From Actinomadura parmotrematis (GTDB lineage Bacteria; Actinomycetota; Actinomycetes; Streptosporangiales; Streptosporangiaceae), in contig NZ_JAIBOA010000037.1 in NCBI RefSeq assembly GCF_019458805.1, forward strand, positions 1 through 55,508: a stretch of 55,508 nt of DNA, given 5' to 3'. The translations under genes and the position numbers were made by a program. The notes beneath the pieces are model-generated. The model was not told the origin of the DNA. It saw only the letters and a list, made by a program, of their open reading frames with translations, and searched no databases. This document shows, in pieces, positions 47,243-55,409 of this stretch. Positions within the stretch are counted from its first letter, which is position 1, and every line of letters begins with the position of its first letter.

Positions 47243-50095
47243 ATGACGGAGACGGCGAGCTCGGCGGTCCGGCGCGGCAAGGGGGGCCGCAAGGGGCTGA
47301 AGATGGAGCGGATCTTCACCACGCCCGGCGTGCATCCGTACGACGAGATCCGCTGGGAGCGTCGTGACGTCGTCATGACGAACTGGCGCGACGGCTCGGT
47401 GAACTTCGAGCAGCGCGGGGTGGAGTTCCCCGACTTCTGGTCGCTGAACGCGGTCAACATCGTGACCTCCAAGTACTTCCGCGGCGCCGTCGGCACGCCG
47501 GCCCGCGAGTGGAGCCTGAAGCAGCTCATCGACCGCGTCGTCCGCCGCTACGTCGACACCGGCCTGGAGCACGGCTACTTCGCCGGCCCCGAGGACGCCG
47601 AGATCTTCGAGCACGAGCTCACCCACGCGCTGGCCCACCAGATGTTCAGCTTCAACTCGCCGGTCTGGTTCAACGTCGGGACGAAGTCGCCGCAGCAGGT
47701 GTCGGCCTGCTTCATCCTGTCGGTCGACGACACGATGGAGTCGATCCTGGAGTGGTACAAGGAGGAGGGGATCATCTTCAAGGGCGGCTCCGGCGCCGGC
47801 CTGAACCTGTCCCGCATCCGCTCCTCCAAGGAGCTGCTGTCCTCCGGCGGCACCGCCAGCGGCCCCGTCTCGTTCATGCGCGGCGCCGACGCGTCCGCCG
47901 GAACGATCAAGTCGGGCGGCGCCACCCGCCGCGCCGCCAAGATGGTCGTGCTGGACGTCGACCACCCCGACATCGCCGAGTTCATCGAGACCAAGGCGCG
48001 CGAGGAGGACAAGATCCGCGCGCTCCGCGACGCCGGGTTCGACATGGACCTCGGCGGCCGCGACATCGGCAGCGTCCAGTACCAGAACGCCAACAACAGC
48101 GTCCGGGTGTCCGACGAGTTCATGCGCGCCGTCGAGTCCGACGGCGAGTTCGCGCTGCGCGCCCGCATGACCGGCGAGGTCGTCGAGACCATCAGGGCCA
48201 AGGACCTGTTCCGGCTCATGGCCAAGGCCGCCTGGGAGTGCGCCGACCCCGGCATCCAGTACGACGACGTCATCAACGACTGGCACACCAACCCCGAGAC
48301 GGGCCGCATCACCGCGTCCAACCCGTGCTCGGAGTACATGTCGCTGGACAACTCCTCCTGCAACCTCGCCAGCATCAACCTGCTGAAGTTCCTCGGCGAG
48401 GGCGACGTCTTCGACACCGAGCGGTTCGTCCGGCTCACCGAGCTGATCATCACGGCGATGGACATCTCCATCACCTTCGCCGACTTCCCGACCGAGCCGA
48501 TCGCCCGCACCACCCGCGACTACCGGCAGCTCGGCATCGGCTACGCCAACCTCGGCGCGCTCCTCATGGCGACCGGCCACGCCTACGACTCCGAGGGCGG
48601 CCGCTCCCTCGCCGCCGCCATCACCTCGCTGATGACCGGCGTCGCCTACCGCCGCTCCGCCGAGCTCGCCGGCGTCGTCGGCCCCTACGCCGGCTACGCC
48701 CGCAACGCCGAGGCGCACAAGCGCGTCATGCGCAAGCACGCCGCCGCCAACGACGAGGTCCGCACCCTCGACGAGATGGACAGGTCCATCCTCGCCGCCG
48801 CGGCCAAGCAGTGGCAGGAGTGCCTGAAGACCGGCGAGAAGAACGGCTACCGCAACGCGCAGGCGTCGCTGCTCGCCCCGACCGGCACCATCGGCCTGAT
48901 GATGGACTGCGACACCACCGGCATCGAGCCCGACCTCGCGCTGATGAAGTTCAAGAAGCTCGTCGGCGGCGGCTCCATGCAGATCGTCAACCACACGGTG
49001 CCGCGCGCCCTGGCCAAGCTCGGCTACCAGCAGGAGCAGGTCGAGGCGATCGTCGAGTACATCGCCGAGCACGGCCACGTCGTCGACGCGCCGGGCCTCC
49101 GCCCCGAGCACTACGAGGTGTTCGACTGCGCGATGGGCGACCGCACCATCAGCCCGATGGGGCACGTGCGGATGATGGCGGCGGTGCAGCCGTTCCTGTC
49201 CGGCGCGATCTCCAAGACCGTCAACATGCCCGAGCAGGCCGCGATCGAGGACATCGAGAAGGTCTACTTCGAGGGCTGGCGGCTCGGCCTGAAGGCCCTG
49301 GCGATCTACCGCGACAACTGCAAGGTCGGCCAGCCGCTGTCGGCCGCGGGCAAGAAGGAGGAGGCGAAGCCGGAGACGGCCGCCGCCGCGCCCGCCGAGG
49401 TCCGGCCCGTCCGCCGGCGCCTGCCGAAGCAGCGCCCGGCCACCGTCACCCGCTTCTCCGTCGCGGGCGCCGAGGGCTACATGACCGCCTCGTCCTACCC
49501 CGACGACGGCCTCGGCGAGGTCTTCCTCAAGCTCGGCAAGCAGGGCTCGACCCTCGCGGGCGTCATGGACGCCTTCTCCATGGCCATCTCCATCAGCCTC
49601 CAGTACGGCGTCCCGCTGGAGACGTGGGTGGAGAAGTTCACCAACATGCGGTTCGAGCCCGCCGGCATGACCGACGACCCCGACATCCGCATGGCGACCT
49701 CGGTGATGGACTACATCTTCCGGCGCCTGGCGCTGGACAACATGTCCTACGAGGAGCGCGCCGAGCTCGGCATCCTCACCGCCGCCGAGCGGGCGATGCA
49801 GGCCAACGGCGAGGACCCGGCGTCCCTGCACGCCGAGCCCGAGGTCGAGCACGAGACGCTCGCCCAGTCGGCCCCGACCACCGAGGCCCCGGCCGAGCCC
49901 GCCCCGGCCCCGGCGTCGGCTCCGGCCGCCCCGGCGGCGCCGTCCACCCCGGCCGGCTCGTCGATGGAGGTCATCGAGAGCCGCCAGGGCCGCACCGCCG
50001 ACGCGCCGCTCTGCATGACGTGCGGCACGAAGATGCGCCCGGCCGGCAGCTGCTACGTCTGCGAGGGCTGCGGCTCCACCAGCGGCTGCAGCTGA
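47243..50095 (+). CDS. nrdJ: Adenosylcobalamin-dependent ribonucleotide reductase (class II)
   Basis: A 950-residue enzyme that makes deoxyribonucleotides without oxygen, using a thiyl radical from coenzyme B12. Landmarks are ACFILSVDD (Cys156), NPCSEYMSLDNSSCNLAS (Cys362), and LLAPTGTIGLMMDCDTTGIEPD. A C-terminal cysteine cluster (CMTCGTKM, CYVCEGCGSTSGCS) is reached by a Pro/Ala linker from about residue 860 and likely delivers reducing equivalents or binds zinc. The ATG at 47243 has GGAGGGGG about 6 nt upstream. It follows nrdR and is expected to be repressed by NrdR. A very strong hairpin follows. Confidence 0.97.
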   Translation: MTETASSAVRRGKGGRKGLKMERIFTTPGVHPYDEIRWERRDVVMTNWRDGSVNFEQRGVEFPDFWSLNAVNIVTSKYFRGAVGTPAREWSLKQLIDRVVRRYVDTGLEHGYFAGPEDAEIFEHELTHALAHQMFSFNSPVWFNVGTKSPQQVSACFILSVDDTMESILEWYKEEGIIFKGGSGAGLNLSRIRSSKELLSSGGTASGPVSFMRGADASAGTIKSGGATRRAAKMVVLDVDHPDIAEFIETKAREEDKIRALRDAGFDMDLGGRDIGSVQYQNANNSVRVSDEFMRAVESDGEFALRARMTGEVVETIRAKDLFRLMAKAAWECADPGIQYDDVINDWHTNPETGRITASNPCSEYMSLDNSSCNLASINLLKFLGEGDVFDTERFVRLTELIITAMDISITFADFPTEPIARTTRDYRQLGIGYANLGALLMATGHAYDSEGGRSLAAAITSLMTGVAYRRSAELAGVVGPYAGYARNAEAHKRVMRKHAAANDEVRTLDEMDRSILAAAAKQWQECLKTGEKNGYRNAQASLLAPTGTIGLMMDCDTTGIEPDLALMKFKKLVGGGSMQIVNHTVPRALAKLGYQQEQVEAIVEYIAEHGHVVDAPGLRPEHYEVFDCAMGDRTISPMGHVRMMAAVQPFLSGAISKTVNMPEQAAIEDIEKVYFEGWRLGLKALAIYRDNCKVGQPLSAAGKKEEAKPETAAAAPAEVRPVRRRLPKQRPATVTRFSVAGAEGYMTASSYPDDGLGEVFLKLGKQGSTLAGVMDAFSMAISISLQYGVPLETWVEKFTNMRFEPAGMTDDPDIRMATSVMDYIFRRLALDNMSYEERAELGILTAAERAMQANGEDPASLHAEPEVEHETLAQSAPTTEAPAEPAPAPASAPAAPAAPSTPAGSSMEVIESRQGRTADAPLCMTCGTKMRPAGSCYVCEGCGSTSGCS

Positions 50096-50132
50096 CCCTG
50101 CCCGCCGCCGCCAAGGCGCAGCACCACCCGCC

Positions 50133-50172
50133 GGGGGCGGGGGGCCGATCACCTGATCGGCCCCCCGCCCCC
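50133..50172 (+). terminator. 19-bp stem terminator after nrdJ
   Basis: A perfect 19-bp inverted repeat (GGGGGCGGGGGGCCGATCA and its complement, nominal CC loop) is followed by GCCGTTTCG. It closes the nrdRJ operon. Confidence 0.8.
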
Positions 50173-50649
50173 GCCGTTTCGTAGGGGCGTCGCCCGCGCC
50201 CTGCCCGAGCCGCGAAGGCACGAAGACCAGCCCACCAGCGCTCCCCGAATGATCGACTCGCCGGCCCCGCCCACCTCGCCACTTGATGAGTTCAATTGGC
50301 TCTCGGACCGGCTCATCAACAATGAAGAACCATTCCCACGCGCCGTCCGGCGGCGGTCCTCTCTCCGTCGCGCCCGGTGCGAACCGTCCCCGGGGCTCAA
50401 TCGTTCGGCGGCTCCGTGAAACTCCGCCGGCTGTCCGGGCAGAGCCGCTCCTCACGCGCGATCGGTCGCCGGACACCGGAGCGCGATACGAGCAGAACGC
50501 ACATCCCGGCAGTGCAGTCGCGGACCCAGCAGGGCGATCGTGGACCAGCGGCCCAACAGCACGCCGACTGGCCTGGATCACTCGCTGATCGACCGGCCTG
50601 GCCGAGACCCGTCCTTCACCCTTCCGCTATGACCACCCGGCCGCTTCTC

Positions 50650-50711
50650 GTTGACGTGCGGCGTGTTGCCCGATGGAAACGTTTCAACCAGGCAACACGC
50701 CGCACGTCAAC
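50650..50711. repeat. 62-bp near-perfect palindrome in a gene-poor gap
   Basis: Two perfect 21-bp arms (50650-50670 and 50691-50711) flank a 20-bp centre which itself contains the palindrome GAAACGTTTC (50676-50685). Overall 28 of 31 positions pair. It sits in 50173-51014, a stretch of over 800 bp where I find no convincing gene except the short frame at 50872. The strength and symmetry exceed that of a usual terminator. Confidence 0.85.
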
Positions 50712-50871
50712 ATTCGATGACCGCCGGGTCACCGAGCCGCCCGGTCATCGGGGTGCTGGGCGGCGTGGTTCCTGCCGAGAGTCGAGCGGTCGGGAAGCAT
50801 GGGTGGATGTCGCCGCTCGAAGGTCGTGCCGTCCGGGATTCGCCGGCGTCAGTGGTCGGGCGAGGGTGCTG

Positions 50872-50976
50872 ATGGCCGGGATCATCCCCATGGGCGGCCG
50901 CTTCGACCTCGTTGAGCGCGACGCCAGCGGCGTCACCGCCTGCGGGTGGCTGGACCAGATCCTGCCGACGCGGTGA
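50872..50976 (+). CDS. Possible small protein or C-terminal gene remnant, 34 residues
   Basis: The frame MAGIIPMGGRFDLVERDA, then SGVTACGWLDQILPTR, has very high GC at third positions, unlike the DNA before it. It lacks a clear Shine-Dalgarno and any family I recognise. It could be a small gene or the surviving end of a decayed one. Confidence 0.25.
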   Translation: MAGIIPMGGRFDLVERDASGVTACGWLDQILPTR

Positions 50977-51014
50977 GCGGGGCGGCGGGGCGGTTCAATG
51001 GGGCCGTGACGCTC

Positions 51015-51719
51015 ATGATCCGCGCTTACCGGGCCGACGCCGACACCTGGTCGTACTTCGAGGTCGGCGAGGATCTGCGGCTCGTTCGGCAGGTCGAGTC
51101 GAGGGGCTCCGCCCGTGAGCCGGTGACCGCCGCTGATCTGGGTGAGGTCCTGTGGATCCGCGATCACGCCGATCGGGGCGCGATGGCCGCCTACGAGCGC
51201 CGGTACGGCGTGCTCGCGGAAAGCGACCTGGCGGGCTGGCAGGACGCCTCGGGGACGGCGGAGATCACTGCGGTGGAGTTCGAGGAGGTGTGGGCCGCCG
51301 CGCGGTCGGTCCTGCGGGCCGTTCCGGAGGCCGGGGCGGGCGCGGGCGGGGAGCGCGGCGCGCTCATCGCGGTCTTGAGGTGCGCGAACGAGGCGTGCGA
51401 ACCCGCTCGGGCCGCGCTCAGGTCCGGCGGCGACTTCGTCGTCTGGGAGGGGGCGGGCCCTGCTGAGGATCTCGCCAGGGTCTACAGGTCGAGGAGGAGG
51501 CGAACCCGGGCGCAGGGGCTCGAGACGCTCGGGCTGGATCATGCCGTGGCGACGCTGGAAGGTCTCGGCCAGGACCCGGTGCGGCTCGGGCGCATCCGGA
51601 GCAGCGATGGGGGCTGGACGTTCATCCTGTTCCTGTCGCCTGACGCCGCCGAGCTTCTGACGTGCACGGGAGTGCGGCGCAGGCGGGTGGGCGCTGAGGG
51701 CGCCGATCCCTCGTCGTGA
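51015..51719 (+). CDS. Hypothetical protein, 234 residues
   Basis: A soluble, acidic protein starting MIRAYRADADTWSYFEVGEDLRLVRQVESRG. Segments REPVTAADLGEVLWIRDHADRGAM and YERRYGVLAESDLAGWQD look like a conserved N-terminal domain of actinobacterial hypothetical proteins; the C-terminal half (AVATLEGLGQDPVRLGRIRSSDGGWTFILFLSPDA) is separate. No catalytic motif, membrane segment or signal peptide is visible. ATG 51015 and GTG 51006 are both usable. It opens a run of three short rightward genes, the next of which is frameshifted. Confidence 0.7.
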   Translation: MIRAYRADADTWSYFEVGEDLRLVRQVESRGSAREPVTAADLGEVLWIRDHADRGAMAAYERRYGVLAESDLAGWQDASGTAEITAVEFEEVWAAARSVLRAVPEAGAGAGGERGALIAVLRCANEACEPARAALRSGGDFVVWEGAGPAEDLARVYRSRRRRTRAQGLETLGLDHAVATLEGLGQDPVRLGRIRSSDGGWTFILFLSPDAAELLTCTGVRRRRVGAEGADPSS

Positions 51720-51775
51720 CGTTCCGGGGAAAAGGGTTGAGGTTCCAGCGGGTGGCAGGTGCAGGGTTGGGGGCC

Positions 51776-52010
51776 ATGGACGCGAGTGCGGGGCTGGTCA
51801 CCGTCGGCCGGTTGGAGCTGGTCCGGACGCTGCGGCTGCGCCGTGCGGTGCTCGCGGCGGCGGATCGTCGACGACTTCGTCGCGGAGGTCACGGCGGGCC
51901 TCGGCCCGGACGCGCCCGCGATGGGCATCGCGCGAAGCATGCGCGAGCCGCCCGAGAGTCTGCCGGACGTGCCGGCGTTCGAGCGGGTCATCGCCGCGCT
52001 CCGGGCTTAG
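51776..52010 (+). pseudogene. Small hypothetical gene with +1 frameshift
   Basis: From ATG 51776 the frame reads MDASAGLVTVGRLELVRTLR and LRRAVLAAA, then loses sense. The next frame continues IVDDFVAEVTAGLGPDAPAM to AFERVIAALRA and the stop at 52008-52010. Removing one G in the GCGGCGGCGG run near 51858-51865 restores a single 77-codon frame. It is either a real mutation or a sequencing error in a G-rich run. The intact product is not one I recognise. Confidence 0.6.
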
Positions 52011-52032
52011 GACTGGCAGGGGAGGTTCGCTG

Positions 52033-52374
52033 ATGTCCCGTACCGCTCATCATCTTTCGTCCGCTCGGTCGCGGGTGGAGTTCTTCGACGTGCCCCTGTG
52101 GCGTGCTGTCGTCGTGCACGATCTGCGTTACAGCCGGGCCGGGCGTCCGCGGCCGGAGGCGGTGCGGCGGGAGGTGCGGGTCTACTCCTGGGCGCGGTTC
52201 GCCGTGCGGGATCGGGGCGTGCGCGAGGCGGCAAGGGTTTACGAGCGGCGGGAGCGGCGGCGGCTGCGGGAGGCGGTGGGTGACGCGCGGGCGTTCGTGA
52301 ACGCGGGGGGTGAGGCCGCGGACGTCGATATCGCGCCGGTGCGGCATCGGCGGCGGGCGGTGGGGGAGGGCTGA
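52033..52374 (+). CDS. Hypothetical protein, 113 residues, basic
   Basis: A short, strongly basic protein: MSRTAHHLSSARSRVEFFD, WRAVVVHDLRYSRAGRPRPEAVRREVRVYSWARFAVRD, RRERRRLREAVGD, ending VDIAPVRHRRRAVGEG. Proteins of this shape recur in Streptomyces and Actinomadura genomes, often in variable regions; no function is known to me. The Arg content suggests nucleic-acid or protein binding, which is a guess. GGGGAGG lies about 6 nt before the ATG. It converges on the ArsR gene with no gap. Confidence 0.7.
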   Translation: MSRTAHHLSSARSRVEFFDVPLWRAVVVHDLRYSRAGRPRPEAVRREVRVYSWARFAVRDRGVREAARVYERRERRRLREAVGDARAFVNAGGEAADVDIAPVRHRRRAVGEG

Positions 52375-52692
52375 TCAGGCGCTGTCGGCGGTGGTGACGG
52401 CCTTGAGGAGGCCGGGGAAGGCGGCGTCGACCTCGTCGCGGCGCAGGGTGTTCATGCGGGAGGTGCCGACGTAGTACTGCCTGATCAGGCCCGCCTCGCG
52501 CAGCACCTTGAAGTGGTGGGTGGCCGTGGAGGTGCTCACCGGCAGGTCGAAGCCGCCGCAGCGCACGTCGTCGGGGGACGCGCTGAGCTGCGTGACGATG
52601 CTGCGCCGCACCGGGTCGACGAGGGCCTCCAGGACCTGCTGGAAGGGGATCGCGCTCGGGTCGGGGTGCGGGGGGATGCGGTCGTCGGCCAT
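52375..52692 (-). CDS. ArsR-family transcriptional regulator
   Basis: A 105-residue winged-helix repressor (VLEALVDPVRRSIVTQLSASP; STSTATHHFKVLREAGLIRQ). A cysteine (DVRCGGFDLP) precedes the recognition helix but the CVC-type metal site of ArsR/SmtB is absent, so metal sensing is unlikely. TACAAT (52704-52699 on its strand) is a -10 only 6 nt before the ATG, so it is probably leaderless. It is divergent from a quinone-oxidoreductase gene with palindromic DNA between, which suggests it represses that gene and itself, perhaps in response to an electrophile or redox signal. Confidence 0.9.
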   Translation of the reverse strand: MADDRIPPHPDPSAIPFQQVLEALVDPVRRSIVTQLSASPDDVRCGGFDLPVSTSTATHHFKVLREAGLIRQYYVGTSRMNTLRRDEVDAAFPGLLKAVTTADSA

Positions 52693-52698
52693 GGCCCG

Positions 52699-52735
52699 AT
52701 TGTACGACAGGAATCGAAGTTTGACGATCGTCGTA
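52699..52735. promoter_or_regulatory. Divergent promoter and operator, ArsR / quinone oxidoreductase
   Basis: TACGAC (52703-52708) and GTCGTA (52730-52735) are inverted repeats; GACGATCGTC (52723-52732) is a perfect 10-bp palindrome within the right part. TTGACG (52721-52726) could be the -35 of the rightward gene and TACAAT the -10 of arsR. Confidence 0.5.
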
Positions 52736-52783
52736 CTTATGTGGTCGAGTGTGATCATCACTTCTGCGCGGAAGGGCGAGACG

Positions 52784-53794
52784 ATGGCGAAGACGGTGCT
52801 GTTCCACGAGCACGGCGGTCCCGAGGTGCTGCGGGTCGAGGACGTCGCGGTGGGGGAGCCGGGACCCGGCGAGGTGCGGATCCGGGTGGACGCGGTCGGC
52901 GTCAACCGGGCCGAGGTGCTGTTCCGCAGCGGGCACTACATCGAGCCGGTGCGGCGGTTCCCCGGCCGGCTCGGGACGGAGGCGGCGGGCGTCGTCGAGG
53001 CGGTCGGGGAGGGCGTCGAGGGGTTCGCGCCGGGACAGGCGGTCAGCACGGTCCCCGCGTTCTCGCAGAACGACCACGCGGTCTACGCCGAGCGCGCGAT
53101 CGTGCCGGCGGCGGCGCTGCTGCACCGGCCGGACGGGGTCGGCGCCGTCGAGGGCGCGGCGGTGTGGATGCCCTACCTGACGGCTTACGGCGCGCTGGTG
53201 GAGGTCGGCGGGATGCGTCCCGGCGACACGGTCGTGCTGAACGCGGCGTCCAGCAGCGTCGGCCTCGCCGCGATCCACGTCGCCGAGCGGGTAGGTGCGA
53301 CCGCGATCGCCCTCACCCGCACCGCCGCAAAGCGGGACGCGCTGCTCAAGGAGGGCGCCGCCGAGGTCGTCGTGACCGGCGAGGAGGACGTCGTGGCGCG
53401 GGTGCGCGCCGCGACCGGCGGGCGCGGCGCCGAGTTCGTCCTCGACGCCGTCGCCGGCCCCGGCGTGACCGACCTCGCGCGGACCGCCGCCCCCGGCGGC
53501 ACCCACCTGATCGTCGGCGGGCTGAGCGGCGAGCCGACGCCCTATCCCGGCCTCGACCTCGGCATGCCCGCCCTCAGCATGCGCACCTACACCGTCCTGG
53601 AGACGACCACCGATCCCGAGCGGCTGCGCCGCGCCGCGGCGTTCGTCGCCTCGGGGGTGCGGTCGGGCGCGTTCCGGCCGGTCGTGGACCGGGTGTTCGA
53701 CCTGGCGGACGCCGCCGAGGCGCACCGGTACCTGGAGTCGAACGCGCAGGTCGGCAAGGTCGTTCTCACCGTCCGGCACCCGGAGCTCACTTGA
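52784..53794 (+). CDS. Quinone oxidoreductase-like MDR family protein
   Basis: A 336-residue medium-chain reductase. The N-terminal GroES-like domain (PGPGEVRIRVDAVGVNRAEVLFR) lacks the cysteine/His zinc ligands of alcohol dehydrogenases, and the Rossmann part is AASSSVGLAAIHVAERVGATAIALTRT, typical of zinc-free NADPH:quinone reductases. It probably reduces quinones or enones with NADPH. The ATG at 52784 has GGCGAG upstream; in-frame starts further up would run through the operator. It is divergent from ArsR. Its end overlaps the convergent lipoprotein gene by 8 bp. Confidence 0.88.
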   Translation: MAKTVLFHEHGGPEVLRVEDVAVGEPGPGEVRIRVDAVGVNRAEVLFRSGHYIEPVRRFPGRLGTEAAGVVEAVGEGVEGFAPGQAVSTVPAFSQNDHAVYAERAIVPAAALLHRPDGVGAVEGAAVWMPYLTAYGALVEVGGMRPGDTVVLNAASSSVGLAAIHVAERVGATAIALTRTAAKRDALLKEGAAEVVVTGEEDVVARVRAATGGRGAEFVLDAVAGPGVTDLARTAAPGGTHLIVGGLSGEPTPYPGLDLGMPALSMRTYTVLETTTDPERLRRAAAFVASGVRSGAFRPVVDRVFDLADAAEAHRYLESNAQVGKVVLTVRHPELT

Positions 53795-55370
53795 CGGTGA
53801 GGCCGGTGACGGTGGCGCCGTTCTGGTCCTGCCAGGGGAGCCGGAGCTCCACCGTCGAGGTCTGCGCGGCGGGCAGGTAGGTGGCCGAGTAGATCGCGCT
53901 GTCGCCGGGGTTGAGGCGCGAGTGGGCGTCGAAGTCGGCGGTGGACGTGCAGAGGCACTCGCCGTTGGAGGTCTTCAGCGGCTCATAGCGGACGCGGGCG
54001 GCGGTGTCGTAGAGCATCACCCCGCCGACGCTGTAGGTGCGGCGCGCCTGGAAACCACCGTGCAGGCGCTCGTTCCGCTCCAGCGCGATACTGACCGACA
54101 CCTCCCGGGTGCCGGTGTTGCGGAGGGTGAAGACCAGCGTGACGAGGCCGGTCGCGTCCCGGTGCAGGCTGTTCACCTCCGCCTTCAATCCGGACGCGGC
54201 GGCCGGGGTGAAGGCGCCGCTGCCGAGGACGGGCGGGGCGCCCGGCGCGAGCCGGTAGGGGGCGCCGCTGATCTGGGGTGCGGGCGGCACTGGGCGGGCG
54301 AAGGAGACGGTGGTGCGCCGGTTGTGTCGACGCCCCTCCTCGGTGTCGTTGGACGCCACTGGGCTGGCGGAGCCGTGCCCTGCGGCCGTGAACGTGATGC
54401 CCTGGCGGGTCACGTGCTGCTTCAGCCAGGTGGAGACGGCCTTGGCGCGGCGCCCCGACAGCGGCTTGTTGATGGCGTCGTTGCCGGAGGAGTCGGTGTA
54501 GCCGTCGACCTTGACGGTGGTCCCGGTGGACGCGTCGATCTGCTGGGCCACCTTCTGGAGCAGCGCCGTCGCGCGCGGCGTCAGGTCGGCCTTGTTCAGG
54601 GCGAACAGTACGTCGGACGACAGCCGCACCGCGCGCCCGCCGGGGCCGTCGTCCACGCCCTCGTCGGCGCCCTCGCTGACGCTGACGACGGGCAGGACGC
54701 GCGGCGGGGCCAGGGACGCCTGCGGCGGGACGGTCGGCCGTCCCGCCCCGGCAGCCGCCGGGGCGCCGGCGATCGGGACGTCCTGCAGCGGCACGGTGAG
54801 CGGGGCGGTGACCGTGACCCGCTGGACGGCGGCGGGCAGCGCCGGGTACACCGCGTACACGTCGAGGGAGGCGCCCGGCCGGACGCTCGTCCCGCCGAGG
54901 CCGGTGCACACGCACTCGTAGTCCTTGGTGCGCAGTGGCAGGTAGAGGTTGCCGCCCTTGGCGTCGAGCAGGCCGATGCCGCTCGCCGACGACCGCACGT
55001 TGGTGCGGGAGAGCGGGTCGCCGCCGTCGTTGTCGAGGTCGGCCGGGGTGCCGAGCTCGTTGAGGATGGTCGACGGTTCGAGGGTGCCCTGGCCGTCGTT
55101 GACGATCCGCAGGTGCGCGGTGACGGTCCGGTCGGCCTCGCGGTTCAGGGACAGGACGTCCAGGTGCGCCGCGCTGGCCTCCACCGCCATGGGCACCGAG
55201 CCGAGGGACTGCGGCGGGGCGGCCGACGACGCCGTGGCGGGCCGGGGGGTGGGGCTCTCGGTGGCCTTCCCGGTCTTTCCGTCTTTTCCGCCGCCGCATC
55301 CCGCGGCCGCGATGATGAGCGCTGCCGCCAGCGGTACGGCGGCCCGGAGCCTGCCATCACGTCCGTGCAT
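53787..55370 (-). CDS. OmpA-domain lipoprotein with duplicated CxC module
   Basis: A 527-residue secreted lipoprotein. The lipobox IIAAAGC puts the lipidated Cys at 25. An OmpA/MotB domain (about residues 255-365: LFALNKADLTPRATALLQKV; VDGYTDSSGNDAINKPLSGRRAKAV; EEGRRHNRRTTVSF) should bind peptidoglycan. It is flanked by two related beta-sandwich modules: one with YLPLRTKDYECVCTGLGG and RPGASLDVYAVYP, the other with YEPLKTSNGECLCTS and NPGDSAIYSATY. Each keeps a CxC pair and a matching PG-x-S strand, so they look like a duplication. Function is unknown; anchoring between membrane and wall is the likely setting. Confidence 0.85.
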   Translation of the reverse strand: MHGRDGRLRAAVPLAAALIIAAAGCGGGKDGKTGKATESPTPRPATASSAAPPQSLGSVPMAVEASAAHLDVLSLNREADRTVTAHLRIVNDGQGTLEPSTILNELGTPADLDNDGGDPLSRTNVRSSASGIGLLDAKGGNLYLPLRTKDYECVCTGLGGTSVRPGASLDVYAVYPALPAAVQRVTVTAPLTVPLQDVPIAGAPAAAGAGRPTVPPQASLAPPRVLPVVSVSEGADEGVDDGPGGRAVRLSSDVLFALNKADLTPRATALLQKVAQQIDASTGTTVKVDGYTDSSGNDAINKPLSGRRAKAVSTWLKQHVTRQGITFTAAGHGSASPVASNDTEEGRRHNRRTTVSFARPVPPAPQISGAPYRLAPGAPPVLGSGAFTPAAASGLKAEVNSLHRDATGLVTLVFTLRNTGTREVSVSIALERNERLHGGFQARRTYSVGGVMLYDTAARVRYEPLKTSNGECLCTSTADFDAHSRLNPGDSAIYSATYLPAAQTSTVELRLPWQDQNGATVTGLTVK

Positions 55371-55409
55371 GGGCGTCCTTTTCCGTCTCGGAGGGTGCGG
55401 GGCATGCGA

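Noticed and set aside
46961..50581. Very long open frame antisense to nrdJ
   Set aside because: It mirrors the high-GC3 codon pattern of nrdJ, has a low-complexity Arg/Gly/Val-rich translation and no family match. The same holds for long antisense frames over leuS, dinG, the MMPL gene and the FAD oxidoreductase.
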